Below, in pieces: positions 39,805 to 52,314 of a stretch of 64,000 nucleotides of DNA. The notes under the pieces are model-generated. The model was given only the letters and a program-made list of their open reading frames with translations, made no database searches and was not told the origin of the DNA. The stretch is from Linyphia triangularis (Eukaryota; Arthropoda; Arachnida; Araneae; Linyphiidae). Every line of letters begins with the position of its first letter. Position 1 is the first letter of the stretch. The stretch is taken from contig CAXBTE010000001.1 of the NCBI GenBank assembly GCA_963978545.1, forward strand, positions 1 through 64,000, written 5' to 3'. A program made the position numbers and the translations under genes.

Positions 39805-41365
39805 ATGTGTTCAAAAGTTGTCCCAAAAAGTGCACGATCAAAATATTTCGTTTTTAATTTTCCACATGTTAATCGTACGGAAAACTTCAAATTTCTTCAT
39901 TTTAGAATTCTTCCAATTTTTTTAGACCCAGGATTATTGAAAAATTCCCCCGAGTCGAATTCCGGAGGCAAATCGTCACATATTCGCAACCAAAATAAGA
40001 ATAGGAAAGCATTTGAGCTTATTTCAAAAATTGAAAATACACGGGGGGGACGATGTTCAATGAATTATTGTCCGAAATGTAAAATTTTCAAATTTTTTTT
40101 ACTATGAAAAAATTGAAAATAGTGTATAGCAGAATCTCCAATTCCAATTTTATAACACTCGGAAAATATTAAGTGGTTCGAAAGTTGGTCCCAAAAAGTG
40201 CACGACCAAAAATTTTCGTCTTTAATTTTCCACATGTTAATCATACGGAAAACTTCAATTTTCTTCATTTTAGATTTCTTTCAATTTTTTTAGACCCATT
40301 GTTATTGAAAAAATCACCCGACTCGAATTCCGGAGTCCAATCGTCACATATTCACAACCAAAAATAAGAAAAGGAAAGCATTTGAGCATATATCCCCCAT
40401 TGAAAATACACGGGGGGACAATGTTCAATGAATTATTGTTCAAAAAGTAAAATTTTCAAATTTTTTTATTGTGTAGAAATTGAAGCTAGTATATAGTAGA
40501 ATCTCCAATTACAATTTTATAACACTAAAAAAATATTAATGTGTTCAAAAGTTGTCCCAAAAAGTGTACGATCAATATTTTTCGTTTTTAATTTTCCACA
40601 TGTTAATAGTACGGAAAACTTCAAATTTCTTCTTTTTAGAATTCTTCCAATTTTTTTAGACCTAGGGTTATTAAAAAAATCACCCGTGTTGATTTCTGGA
40701 GGCAAATCGTCACATATTCGCAACAAAAATAAGAAAAGGAAAGCATTTGGGCCTATTTTCCAAATTGAAAATACACGGGGGGGGACGATGTTCAATGAAT
40801 TATTGTCCGAAATGTAAAATTTTCAAATTTTTTTTACTATGAAAAAATTGAAGCTGTATAAAGCAGAATCTCCAATTCCAATTTTATAACACTCAGAAAA
40901 TATTAAGTGGTTCAAAAGTTGGTCCCAAAAAGTTCACGATCAAAAATTTTCGTCTTTAATTTTCCACATGTTAATCATACGGAAAACTTCAAATTTCTTA
41001 ATTTTCAAATTTTTTCAATTTCTTTAGACCCAGGGTTATTGAAAAATTCTCCCGAGTCGAATTCCGCAGTCAAATCGTCACATATTCGCAACCAAATTTA
41101 AGAAAAGGAAAGAACTTGAGCCTATTTCCCCCATTGAAAATACACGGTGGGACAATGTTCAATGAATTATTGTTCAAAAAGTAAAATTTTCAAAATTTTT
41201 TCATTGTGGAGAAATTGAAGCTAGTATATAGTAAAATCTCCAATTACAATTTTAAAATAATCAGAAAATATTAAGTGGTTCGAAAGTTGGTCTCAAAAAG
41301 TGCACGATCAAAATTTTTCGTCTTCAATTTTCCACATGTTAATCGTACGGAAAACATCAAATTTC
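39805..41365 (+). repeat. Segmental duplication, right copy
   Basis: This is the counterpart of 28411-29969, with anchors 39805, 40173, 40539 and 40907. It differs by a few substitutions (for example CTTCAATTTTCTTC near 40255) and by longer G runs: the run at 40777-40784 has eight G. The first part of the 39805 unit has ATATTTCG and ACATGTTAATCG where the 28411 unit has ATTTTTCG and ACATGGTAATCG, so the copies differ most near the left edge. Confidence 0.87.
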
Positions 41366-44300
41366 TTCATTTTAGAATTCTTTCAATTTTTTTAGACCCA
41401 TTGTTATTGAAAAAATCACCCGACTCGAATTCCGGAGTCCAATCGTCACATATTCACAACCAAAAATAAGAAAAGGAAAGCATTTGAGCATATATCCCCC
41501 ATTGAAAATACACGGGGGGACAATGTTCAATGAATTATTGTTCAAAAAGTAAAATTTTCAAAATTTTTTCATTGTGGAGAAATTGAAGCTAGTATATAGT
41601 AGAATCTAAAATTACAATTTTATAACACTCAGAAATTATTAATAGGTTCAAAATGTGGTCCCAAAAAGTGCACGATCAAAATTTTTCGTCTTCAATTTTC
41701 CAAATGTTAATCGTACGGAAAACATCAAATTTATTCATTTTAGAATTCTTAAATTTTTTTTAGACCCATTGTTATTGAAAAAATCCCCCGACTCGAATTC
41801 CGGAGTCCAATCGTCACATATTCACAACCAAAAATAAGAAAAGGAAAGCATTTGAGCCTATATCCCCCATTGAAAATACATGTGGGGCCAATGTTCAATG
41901 AATTATTGTTCAAAAAGTAAAATTTTCAAAATTTTTTCATTGTGGAGAAATTGAAGCTAGTATATAGTAGAATCTAAAATTACAATTTTATAACACTCAG
42001 AAATTATTAATAGGTTCAAAATTTGGTCCCAAAAAGTGCACGATCAAATTTTTTCGTTTTTAATTTTCCTCATGTTAATCGTACGGAAAACTTCAAAATT
42101 CTTCATTTTCGAATTCTTTCAATTTTTTTAGACCCAGGGTTATTGATAAAATCACCCGAGTCAAATTCCGGAGTCAAATTGTCACATATTCGCAACCAAA
42201 AATAAGAAAAGGAAAGCATTTGAGTCTATTTCGCCCATTGAAAATACACTGGGGGACGATGTTCAATGAATTATTGTTCAAAAAGTAAAATTTTCAAAAT
42301 TTTTTCATTGTGGAGAAATTGAATCTAGTATATAGTAAAATTTCCAATTACAATTTTATAATAATCAGAAAATATTAAGTGGTTCAAAAGTTGGTCCCAA
42401 AAAGTGCACGATCAAAATTTTTCGTCTTCAATTTTCCACATGTTAATCGTACGGAAAACATCAAATTTCTTCATTTTAGAATTCTTCCAATTTTTTTAGA
42501 CCCAGGGTTATTGATAAAATAAACCGACTCGAATTCCGGAGTCAAATCGTCACATATTCACAACCAAAATTAAGAAAAGGAAAGCATTTGAGCCTATTTC
42601 CCCCCTTGAAAATACACTGTTGTACGATGTTCAATGAATTATTGTTAAAAAAGGAAAATTTTCAAAATTTTTTTATTCTTTAGAAATTGAAGTTAGTAAT
42701 AGTAGAATCTCCAATTCCAATTTTATAACACTCAGAAAATATTAAGTGATTCAAAAGTTGGTCCCAAAAAGTTCACGATCAAAATTTTTCGTCTTTAATT
42801 TTCCACATGTTAATCGTACGGAAAACTTCAAATTTCTTAATTTTAGAATACTTCCAATTTTTTTAGACCCAGGGTTATTGAAAAATTCTCCCGAGTCGAA
42901 TTTCGCAGTCAAATCGTCACATATTCGCAACCAAAAATAAGAAAAGGAAAGCATTTGAGCCTATTTCCCCCATTGAAAATAGACTGGGGGACGATGTTCA
43001 ATGAATTATTGTTCAAAAAGTAAAATTTTCAAAATTTTTTCATTGTGGAGAAATTGAAGCTAGTATATAGTAAAATCTCCAATTAGAATTTTATAATAAT
43101 CAGAAAATATTAAGTGGTTCAAAAATTGGTCCCAAAAAATGCACGATGAAAATTTTTCGTCTTTAATTTTCCGCATGTTAATCGTTCGGAAAACTTCAAA
43201 TTTCTTCATTTTAGAATTCTTCCAATTTTTTTAGACCTAGGGTTATTGAAAAATTCTCCCGAGTCGAATTCCGCAGTCAAATCGTCACATATTCGCAACC
43301 AAATTTAAGAAAAGGAAAGAACTTGAGCCTATTTCCCCCATTGAAAATACACGGTGGGACAATGTTCAATGAATTATTGTTCAAAAAGTAAAATTTTCAA
43401 AATTTTTTCATTGTGGAGAAATTGAAGCTAGTATATAGTAAAATCTCCAATTACAATTTTAAAATAATCAGAAAATATTAAGTGGTTCGAAAGTTGGTCC
43501 CAAAAAGTGCACGATCAAAATTTTTCGTCTTCAATTTTCCACATGTTAATCGTACGGAAAACATCAAATTTCTTCATTTTTGAATTCTTCCAATTTTTTT
43601 ATACCCACAGGTTATTGAAAAAATCACCCGAGTTGATTTCCGGAGGCAAATCGTCACATATTCACAACAAAAACTAGAAAAGGAAAGCATTTGAGAGTAT
43701 TTCCCAAATTGAAAATACACGGGTGGACAATGTTCAATGAATTATTGTTCAAAAAGGAAAATTTTCAAATTTTTTTTACTATGAAAATATTGAAGCTAGT
43801 ATATAGAAGATTCTCCAATTACAATTTTATAACACTCAGGAAATATTAAGTGGTTCAAAAATTGGTCCCAAAAAGTGCACAATCAAAATGTTTCGTCTTT
43901 AATTTTTCCACATGTTAATCATACGGAAAACTTCAAATTTCTTCATTTTAGAATTCTTTCAATTTTTTTAGACCCATTGTTATTGAAAAAATCACCCGAC
44001 TCGAATTCCGGAGTCCAATCGTCACATATTCACAACCAAAAATAAGAAAAGGAAAGCATTTGAGCATATATCCCCCATTGAAAATACACGGGGGGACAAT
44101 GTTCAATGAATTATTGTTCAAAAAGTAAAATTTTCAAAATTTTTTCATTGTGGAGAAATTGAAGCTAGTATATAGTAGAATCTAAAATTACAATTTTATA
44201 ACACTCAGAAATTATTAATAGGTTCAAAATGTGGTCCCAAAAAGTGCACGATCAAAATTTTTCGTCTTCAATTTTCCACATGTTTATCGTACGGAAAACA

Positions 44301-45322
44301 TCAAATTTATTCATTTTAGAATTCTTAAATTTTTTTTAGACCCATTGTTATTGAAAAAATCCCCCGAGTCGAATTCCGGAGTCCAATCGTCACATATTCA
44401 CAACCAAAAATAAGAAAAGGAAAGCATTTGAGCCTATATCCCCCATTGAAAATACATGTGGGGCCAATGTTCAATGAATTATTGTTCAAAAAGTAAAATT
44501 TTCAAAATTTTTTCATTGTGGAGAAATTGAAGCTAGTATATAGTAGAATCTAAAATTACAATTTTATAACACTCAGAAATTATTAATAGGTTCAAAAGTT
44601 GGTCCCAAAAAGTGCACGATCAAAATTTTTCGTCTTCAATTTTCCACATGTTAATCGTACGGAAAACATCAAATTTCTTCATTTTAGAATTCTTCCAATT
44701 TTTTTAGACCCAGGGTTATTGATAAAATAAACCGACTCGAATTCCGGAGTCAAATCGTCACATATTCACAACCAAAATTAAGAAAAGGAAAGCATTTGAG
44801 CCTATTTCCCCCCTTGAAAATACACTGTTGTACGATGTTCAATGAATTATTGTCCAAAAAGTAAAATTTTCAAAATTTTTTTATTATGAAAAAATTGAAG
44901 CTAGTATATAGCAGAATCTCCAATTCCAATTTTATAACACTCAGAAAATATTAAGTGGTTCGAAAGTTGGTCCCAAAAAGTGCACGACCAAAATGTTTTG
45001 TCTTTAATTTTTCCACATGTTAATTATACGGAAAACTTCAAATTTCTTCATTTTAGAATTCATCCAAATTTTTTAGACACAGGGTTATTGAAAAAATCAA
45101 CCGAGTTGAATTCCAGAGTCAAATCGTCAAATATTTGCCATAAAAATAAGAAAAAGAAAGCATTTGAGCCTATTACCCAAATTGAAAATACACGGGGGGA
45201 CGATGTTCAATGAATTATTGTTAAAAAAGGAAAATTTTCAAAATTTTTTTATTCTTTAGAAATTGAAGCTAGTATATAGTAGAATCTCCAATTCCAATTT
45301 TATAACACTCAGAAAATATTAA
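41366..45322 (+). repeat. Mosaic monomers feeding the young HOR
   Basis: Anchors are 41643, 42011, 42379, 42746, 43114, 43482, 43848, 44219, 44587 and 44954. The units at 44219, 44587 and 44954 correspond to monomers 1 (second part), 2 and 3 of the 12-mer HOR at offset about 3673. The 41643 and 44219 units share TTCTTAAATTTTTTTTAG and CCCATTGTTATTG. The unit at 42746 starts GTGATTC and has a shortened TTAGTAATAG box near 42692. No gene or transposon is present. Confidence 0.83.
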
Positions 45323-47891
45323 GTGATTCAAAAGTTGGTCCCAAAAAGTTCACGATCAAAATTTTTCGTCTTTAATTTTCCACATGTTAATCGTACGGAA
45401 AACTTCAAATTTCTTCATTTTAGAATACTTCCAATTTTTTTAGACCCAGGGTTATTGAAAAATTCTCCCGAGTCGAATTTCGCAGTCAAATCGTCACATA
45501 TTCGCAACCAAAAATAAGAAAAGGAAAGCATTTGTGCCTATTTCCCCCATTGAAAATAGACTGGGGGACGATGTTCAATGAATTATTGTTCAAAAAGTAA
45601 AATTTTCAAAATTTTTTCATTGTGGAGAAATTGAAGCTAGTATATAGTAAAATCTCCAATTAGAATTTTATAATAATCAGAAAATATTAAGTGGTTCAAA
45701 AATTGGTCCCAAAAAATGCACGATGAAAATTTTTCGTCTTTAATTTTCCGCATGTTAATCGTTCGGAAAACTTCAAATTTCTTCATTTTAGAATTCTTCC
45801 AATTTTTTTAGACCTAGGGTTATTGAAAAAATCACCCGAGTTGAATTCCGGAGTCAAATCGTCACATATTCGCAACAAAAATTAGAAAAGGAAAGCATTT
45901 GAGCCTATTTCCCAAATTGAAAATACACGGGGGGACGATGTTCAATGAATTATTGTTAAAAAAGGAAAATTTTCAAAATTTTTTTATTCTGGAGAAATTG
46001 AAACTAGTATATAGTAGAATCTCCAATTACAATTTTATAACACAAAAAAAATATTAATGTGTTCAAAAGTTGTCCCAAAAAGTGCACGATAAAAATTTTT
46101 CGTCTTTAATTTTCCGCATGTTAATCGTTCGGAAAACTTCAAATTTCTTCATTTTAGAATTCTTCCAATTTTTTTAGACCCAGGGTTATTAAAAAAATCA
46201 CCCGGGTTGATTTCCAGAGGCAAATCGTCACATATTCGCAACAAAAATAAGAAAAGGAAAGCATTTGAGCCTATTTCCCAAATTGAAAATACACGGGGGG
46301 ACGTTGTTTAATGAATTATTGTCCGAAATGTAAAATTTTCAAATTTTTTTTACTATGAAAAAATTGAAAATAGTATATTTGCAGAATCTTCAATTCCAAT
46401 TTTATAACACTCAGAAAATATTAAGTGGTTCGAAAGTTGGTCCCAAAAAGTGCACGACCAAAATTTTTCGTTTTTAATTTTCCACATGTTAATCGTACGG
46501 AAAACATCAAATTTCTTCATTTTAGAATTCTTCCAATTTTTTTAGACCCACAGATTATTGAAAAAATCACCCCAATTGATTTCCGCAGTCAAATCTTCAC
46601 ATATTCGCAACCAAAATAAGAAAAGGAAAGCATTTGAGCCTATTTCAAAAATTGAAAATACACGGGGGGACGATGTTCAATGAATTATTGTCCGAAATGT
46701 AAAACTTTCAAATTTTTTTTACTATGAAAAAATTGAAAATAGTATATAGCAGAATCTCCAATTCCAATTTTGTAACACTCAGAAAATATTTAGTGGTTCA
46801 AAAGTTGGTCCCAAAAAGTGCACGACCAAAAATTTTCGTCTTTAATTTTCCACATGTTAATCCTACGGAAAACTTCAAAATTCTTCATTTTCGAATTCTT
46901 TCAATTTTTTGAGACCCAGAGTTATTGAAAAATACCCCCGAGTCGAATTCCGCAGTCGAATCGTCACATATTCGCAACCAAAATTAGAAAAGGAAAGTAT
47001 TTGAGCCTATTTCAAAAATTGAAAATACACGGGGGGACAATGTTCAATGAATTATTGTTCAAAAAGTAAAATTTTCAAATTTTTTCATTGTGTAGAAATT
47101 GAAGCTAGTATATATTAGAATCTCCAATTACAATTTTATAACACTCAGAAAATATTAAGTGGTTCAAAAGTAGGTCCCAAAAATTTCACGATCAAAATTT
47201 TTCGTCTTCAATTTTCCACATGTTAATCGTACGGAAAACTTCAAATTTCTTTTTTTAGAATTCTTCCAATTTTTTTAGACCCAGGGTTATTAAAAAAATT
47301 ACCCGTGTTGATTTCTGGAGATAATCGTCACATATTCGCAACAAAAATAAGAAAAGGAAAGCATTATGGCCTCTTTCCCAAATTGAAAATACACGGGGGG
47401 GGGACGATGTTCAATGAATTATTGTCCGAAATGTAAAATTTTCAAATTTTTTTTACTATGAAAAAATTGAAGCTGTATAAAGCAGAATCTCCAATTCCAA
47501 TTTTATAACACTCAGAAAATATTAAGTGGTTCAAAAGTTGGTCCCAAAAAGTTCACGATCAAAATTTTTCGTCTTTAATTTACCACATGTTAATCGTAAG
47601 GAAAACTTCAAATTTCTTCATTTTTGAATTCTTTTAATTTTTTTAGACCCAGGGTTATTGAAAAATTCCCCCGACTCGAATTCCGGAGTCCAATCGTCAC
47701 ATATTCGCAACAAAAATAAGAAAAGGAAAGCATTTAAGCCTATTTCCCAAATTGAAAATATACCGGGGGACGATGTTCAATGAATTATTGTCCAAAAAGT
47801 AAAATTTTCACATTTTTTTTACTATGAAAAAATTGAAAATAGTATATAGTAGAATCTCCAATTATAATTTTATAACACAAAAAAAATATTA
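45323..47891 (+). repeat. Left shoulder of the young HOR, carrying a five-monomer deletion
   Basis: Anchors 45323 and 45690 match HOR monomers 4 and 5 (48997 and 49365). The next unit, 46057, is of the monomer 11 type (51571) and 46425 is of the monomer 12 type. Monomers 6-10 are therefore missing here. The 46057 and 49731 types are almost identical in their first parts, which would allow a clean exchange. From 46057 to about 47979 the order follows 33923-35855 (offset 12134, then 12124 after the 10-bp marker that is absent here). Confidence 0.84.
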
Positions 47892-50800
47892 ATGTGTTCA
47901 AAAGTTGTCCCAAAAAGTGCACGATCAAAATTTTTCGTTTTTAATTTTCCACGTGTTAATCGTACGGAAAACTTCAAATTTATTCATTTTAGAATTCTTA
48001 AATTTTTTTTAGACCCATTGTTATTGAAAAAATCCCCCGACTCGAATTCCGGAGTCCAATCGTCACATATTCACAACCAAAAATAAGAAAAGGAAAGCAT
48101 TTGAGCCTATATCCCCCATTGAAAATACATGTGGGGCCAATGTTCAATGAATTATTGTTCAAAAAGTAAAATTTTCAAAATTTTTTCATTGTGGAGAAAT
48201 TGAAGCTAGTATATAGTAGAATCTAAAATTACAATTTTATAACACTCAGAAATTATTAATAGGTTCAAAAGTTGGTCCCAAAAAGTGCACGATCAAAATT
48301 TTTCGTCTTCAATTTTCCACATGTTAATCGTACGGAAAACATCAAATTTCTTCATTTTAGAATTCTTCCAATTTTTTTAGACCCAGGGTTATTGATAAAA
48401 TAAACCGACTCGAATTCCGGAGTCAAATCGTCACATATTCACAACCAAAATTAAGAAAAGGAAAGCATTTGAGCCTATTTCCCCCCTTGAAAATACACTG
48501 TTGTACGATGTTCAATGAATTATTGTCCAAAAAGTAAAATTTTCAAAAATTTTTTATTATGAAAAAATTGAAGCTAGTATATAGCAGAATCTCCAATTCC
48601 AATTTTATAACACTCAGAAAATATTAAGTGGTTCGAAAGTTGGTCCCAAAAAGTGCACGACCAAAATGTTTTGTCTTTAATTTTTAAACATGTTAATTAT
48701 ACGGAAAACTTCAAATTTCTTCATTTTAGAATTCATCCAAATTTTTTAGACACAGGGTTATTGAAAAAATCAACCGAGTTGAATTCCAGAGTCAAATCGT
48801 CACATATTCGCAACCAAAAATAAGAAAAGGAAAGCATTTGAGCCTATTACCCAAATTGAAAATACACGGGGGGACGATGTTCAATGAATTATTGTTAAAA
48901 AAGGAAAATTTTCAAAATTTTTTTATTCTTTAGAAATTGAAGCTAGTATATAGTAGAATCTCCAATTCCAATTTTATAACACTGAGAAAATATTAAGTGG
49001 TTCAAAAGTTGGTCCCAAAAAGTTCACGATCAAAATCTTTCGTCTTTAATTTTCCACATGTTAATCGTACGGAAAACTTCAAATTTCTTCATTTTAGAAT
49101 ACTTCCAATTTTTTTAGACCCAGGGTTATTGAAAAATTCTCCCGAGTCGAATTTCGCAGTCAAATCGTCACATATTCGCAACCAAAAATAAGAAAAGGAA
49201 AGCATTTGAGTCTATTTCCCCCATTGAAAATAGACTGGGGGACGATGTTCAATGAATTATTGTTCAAAAAGTAAAATTTTCAAAATTTTTTCATTGTGGA
49301 GAAATTGAAGCTAGTATATAGTAAAATCTCCAATTAGAATTTTATAATAATCAGAAAATATTAAGTGGTTCAAAAATTGGTCCCAAAAAATGCACGATGA
49401 AAATTTTTCGTCTTTAATTTTCCGCATGTTAATCGTTCGGAAAACTTCAAATTTCTTCATTTTAGAATTCTTCCAATTTTTTTAGACCTAGGGTTATTGA
49501 AAAAATCACCCGAGTTGAATTCCGGAGTCAAATCGTCACATATTCGCAACAAAAATTAGAAAAGGAAAGCATTTGAGCCTATTTCCCAAATTGAAAATAC
49601 ACGGGGGGACGATGTTCAATGAATTATTGTTAAAAAAGGAAAATTTTCAAAATTTTTTTATTCTGGAGAAATTGAAACTAGTATATAGTAGAATCTCCAA
49701 TTACAATTTTATAACACAAAAAAAATATTAATGTGTTCAAAAGTTGTCCCAAAAAGTGCACGATCAAAATTTTTCGTCTTTAATTTTCCGCATGTTAATC
49801 GTTCGGAAAACTTCAAAATTATTCATTTTCGAATTCTTTCAATTGTTTTAGACCCAGGGTTATTGAAAAATTCCCCCGAGTCGAATTCCGCAGTCAAATC
49901 GTCACATATTCGAAACCAAAATAAGAAAAGGAAAGCATTTGAGCCTATTTCAAAAATTGAAAATACACGGGGGGACGATGTTCAATGAATTATTGTCCAA
50001 AAAGTAAAAATTTCACATTTTTTTTACTATGAAAAAATTGAAAATAGTATATAGCAGAATCTCCAATTCCAATTTTATAACACTCAGAAAATATTAAGTG
50101 GTTTAAAAGTTGGTCCCAAAAAAGGCACGATCAAAATTTTTCGTCTTTAATTTTCCACATGTTAATCGTACGGAAAACTTCGAATGTCTTAATTTTCAAA
50201 TTTTTTCAATTTCTTTAGACCCAGGGTTATTGAAAAATTCTCCCGAGTCGAATTCCGCAGTCAAATCGTCACATATTCGCAACCAAATTTAAGAAAAGGA
50301 AAGAACTTGAGCCTATTTCCCCGATTGAAAATACACGGTGGGACCATGTTCAATGAATTATTGTTCAAAAAGTAAAATTTTCAAAATTTTTTTAGTGTAG
50401 AGAAATTGAATCTAGTATATAGCAGAATCTCCAATTCCAATTTTATAACACTCAGAAAATATAAAGTGGTTCAAAAGTAGGTCCCAAAAAAGGCACGATC
50501 AAAATTTTTCGTCTTTAATTTTCCACATGTTAAACGTACAGAAAACTTCAAATGTCTTAATTTTCAAATTCTTTCAATTTTTTTAGACCCAGGGTTATTG
50601 AAAAATTCTCCCGAGTCGAATTCCGCAGTCAAATCGTCACATATTCGCAACCAAATTTAAGAAAAGGAAAGAACTTGAGCCTATTTCCCCCATTGAAAAT
50701 ACACGGTGGGACAATGTTCAATGAATTATTGTTCAAAAAGTAAAATTTTCAAAATTTTTTCATTGTGGAGAAATTGAAGCTAGTATATAGTAAAATCTCC

Positions 50801-52314
50801 AATTACAATTTTAAAATAATCAGAAAATATTAAGTGGTTCGAAAGTTGGTCCCAAAAAGTGCACGATCAAAATTTTTCGTCTTCAATTTTCCACATGTTA
50901 ATCGTACGGAAAACATCAAATTTCTTCATTTTTGAATTCTTCCAATTTTTTTAGACCCACAGATTATTGAAAAAATCACCCGAGTTGATTTCCGGAGGCA
51001 AATCGTCACATATTCGCAACAAAAACTAGAAAAGGAAAGCATTTGAGCCTATTTCCCAAATTGAAAATACACGGGTGGACAATGTTCAATGAAAAATTGT
51101 TCAAAAAGGAAAATTTTCAAATTTTTTTTACTATGAAAATATTGAAGCTAGTATATAGAAGATTCTCCAATTACAATTTTATAACACTCAGGAAATATTA
51201 AGTGGTTCAAAAATTGGTCCCAAAAAGTGCACAATCAAAATGTTTCGTCTTTAATTTTTCCACATGTTAATCATACGGAAAACTTCAAATTTCTTCATTT
51301 TAGAATTCTTTCAATTTTTTTAGACCCATTGTTATTGAAAAAATCACCCGACTCGAATTCCGGAGTCCAATCGTCACATATTCACAACCAAAAATAAGAA
51401 AAGGAAAGCATTTGAGCATATATCCCCCATTGAAAATACATGGGGGGACGATGTTCAATGAATTATTGTTAAAAAAGGGAAAATTTTCAAAAATTTTTTA
51501 TTCTGGAGAAATTGAAACTAGTATATAGTAGAATCTCCAATTACAATTTTATAACACAAAAAAAATATTAATGTGTTCAAAAGTTGTCCCAAAAAGTGCA
51601 CGATCAAAATGTTTCGTCTTTAATTTTCCGCATGTTAATCATTCGGAAAACTTCAAATTTCTTCATTTTAGAATTCTTCCAATTTTTTTAGACCCAGGGT
51701 TATTAAAAAAATCACCCGGGTTGATTTCCAGAGGCAAATCGTCACATATTCGCAACAAAAATAAGAAAAGGAAAGCATTTGAGCCTATTTCCCAAATTGA
51801 AAATACACGGGGGTACACGGGGGGACGTTGTTTAATGAATTATTGTCCGAAATGTAAAATTTTCAAATTTTTTTTACTATGAAAAAATTGAAAATAGAAT
51901 ATAGCAGAATCTTCATTTCCAATTTTATAACACTCAGAAAATATTAAGTGGTTCGAAAGTTGGTCCCAAAAAGTGCACGACCAAAATTTTTCGTTTTTAA
52001 TTTTCCACATGTTAATCGTACGGAAAACATCAAATTTCTTCATTTTAGAATTCTTCCAATTTTTTTAGACCCACAGATTATTGAAAAAATCACCCCAATT
52101 GATTTCCGCAGTCAAATCGTCACATATTCGCAACCAAAATAAGAAAAGGAAAGCATTTGAGCCTATTTCCCAAATTGAAAATACACGGGGGGACGTTGTT
52201 TAATGAATTATTGTCCGAAATGTAAAATTTTCAAATTTTTTTTACTATGAAAAAATTGAAAATAGTATATAGTAGAATCTCCAATTATAATTTTATAACA
52301 CAAAAAAAATATTA
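47892..52314 (+). repeat. 12-monomer HOR, 4423 bp, copy 1
   Basis: Anchors are 47892, 48260, 48628, 48997, 49365, 49731, 50098, 50465, 50834, 51203, 51571 and 51948. Monomer 1 is a chimera (switch at 47974-47979). Monomer 3 has TTTTTAAACATG and GACACAGGG. Monomer 5 has CCGCATG and GTTCGG. Monomer 11 carries the 10-bp TACACGGGGG duplication in its 3' part. This copy has the haplotype CCACGTG (about 47951), CACTGAG (about 48981) and CCTAGGGTTATTG (about 49487), which it shares with 54888-59310 but not with the other two copies. Confidence 0.93.
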
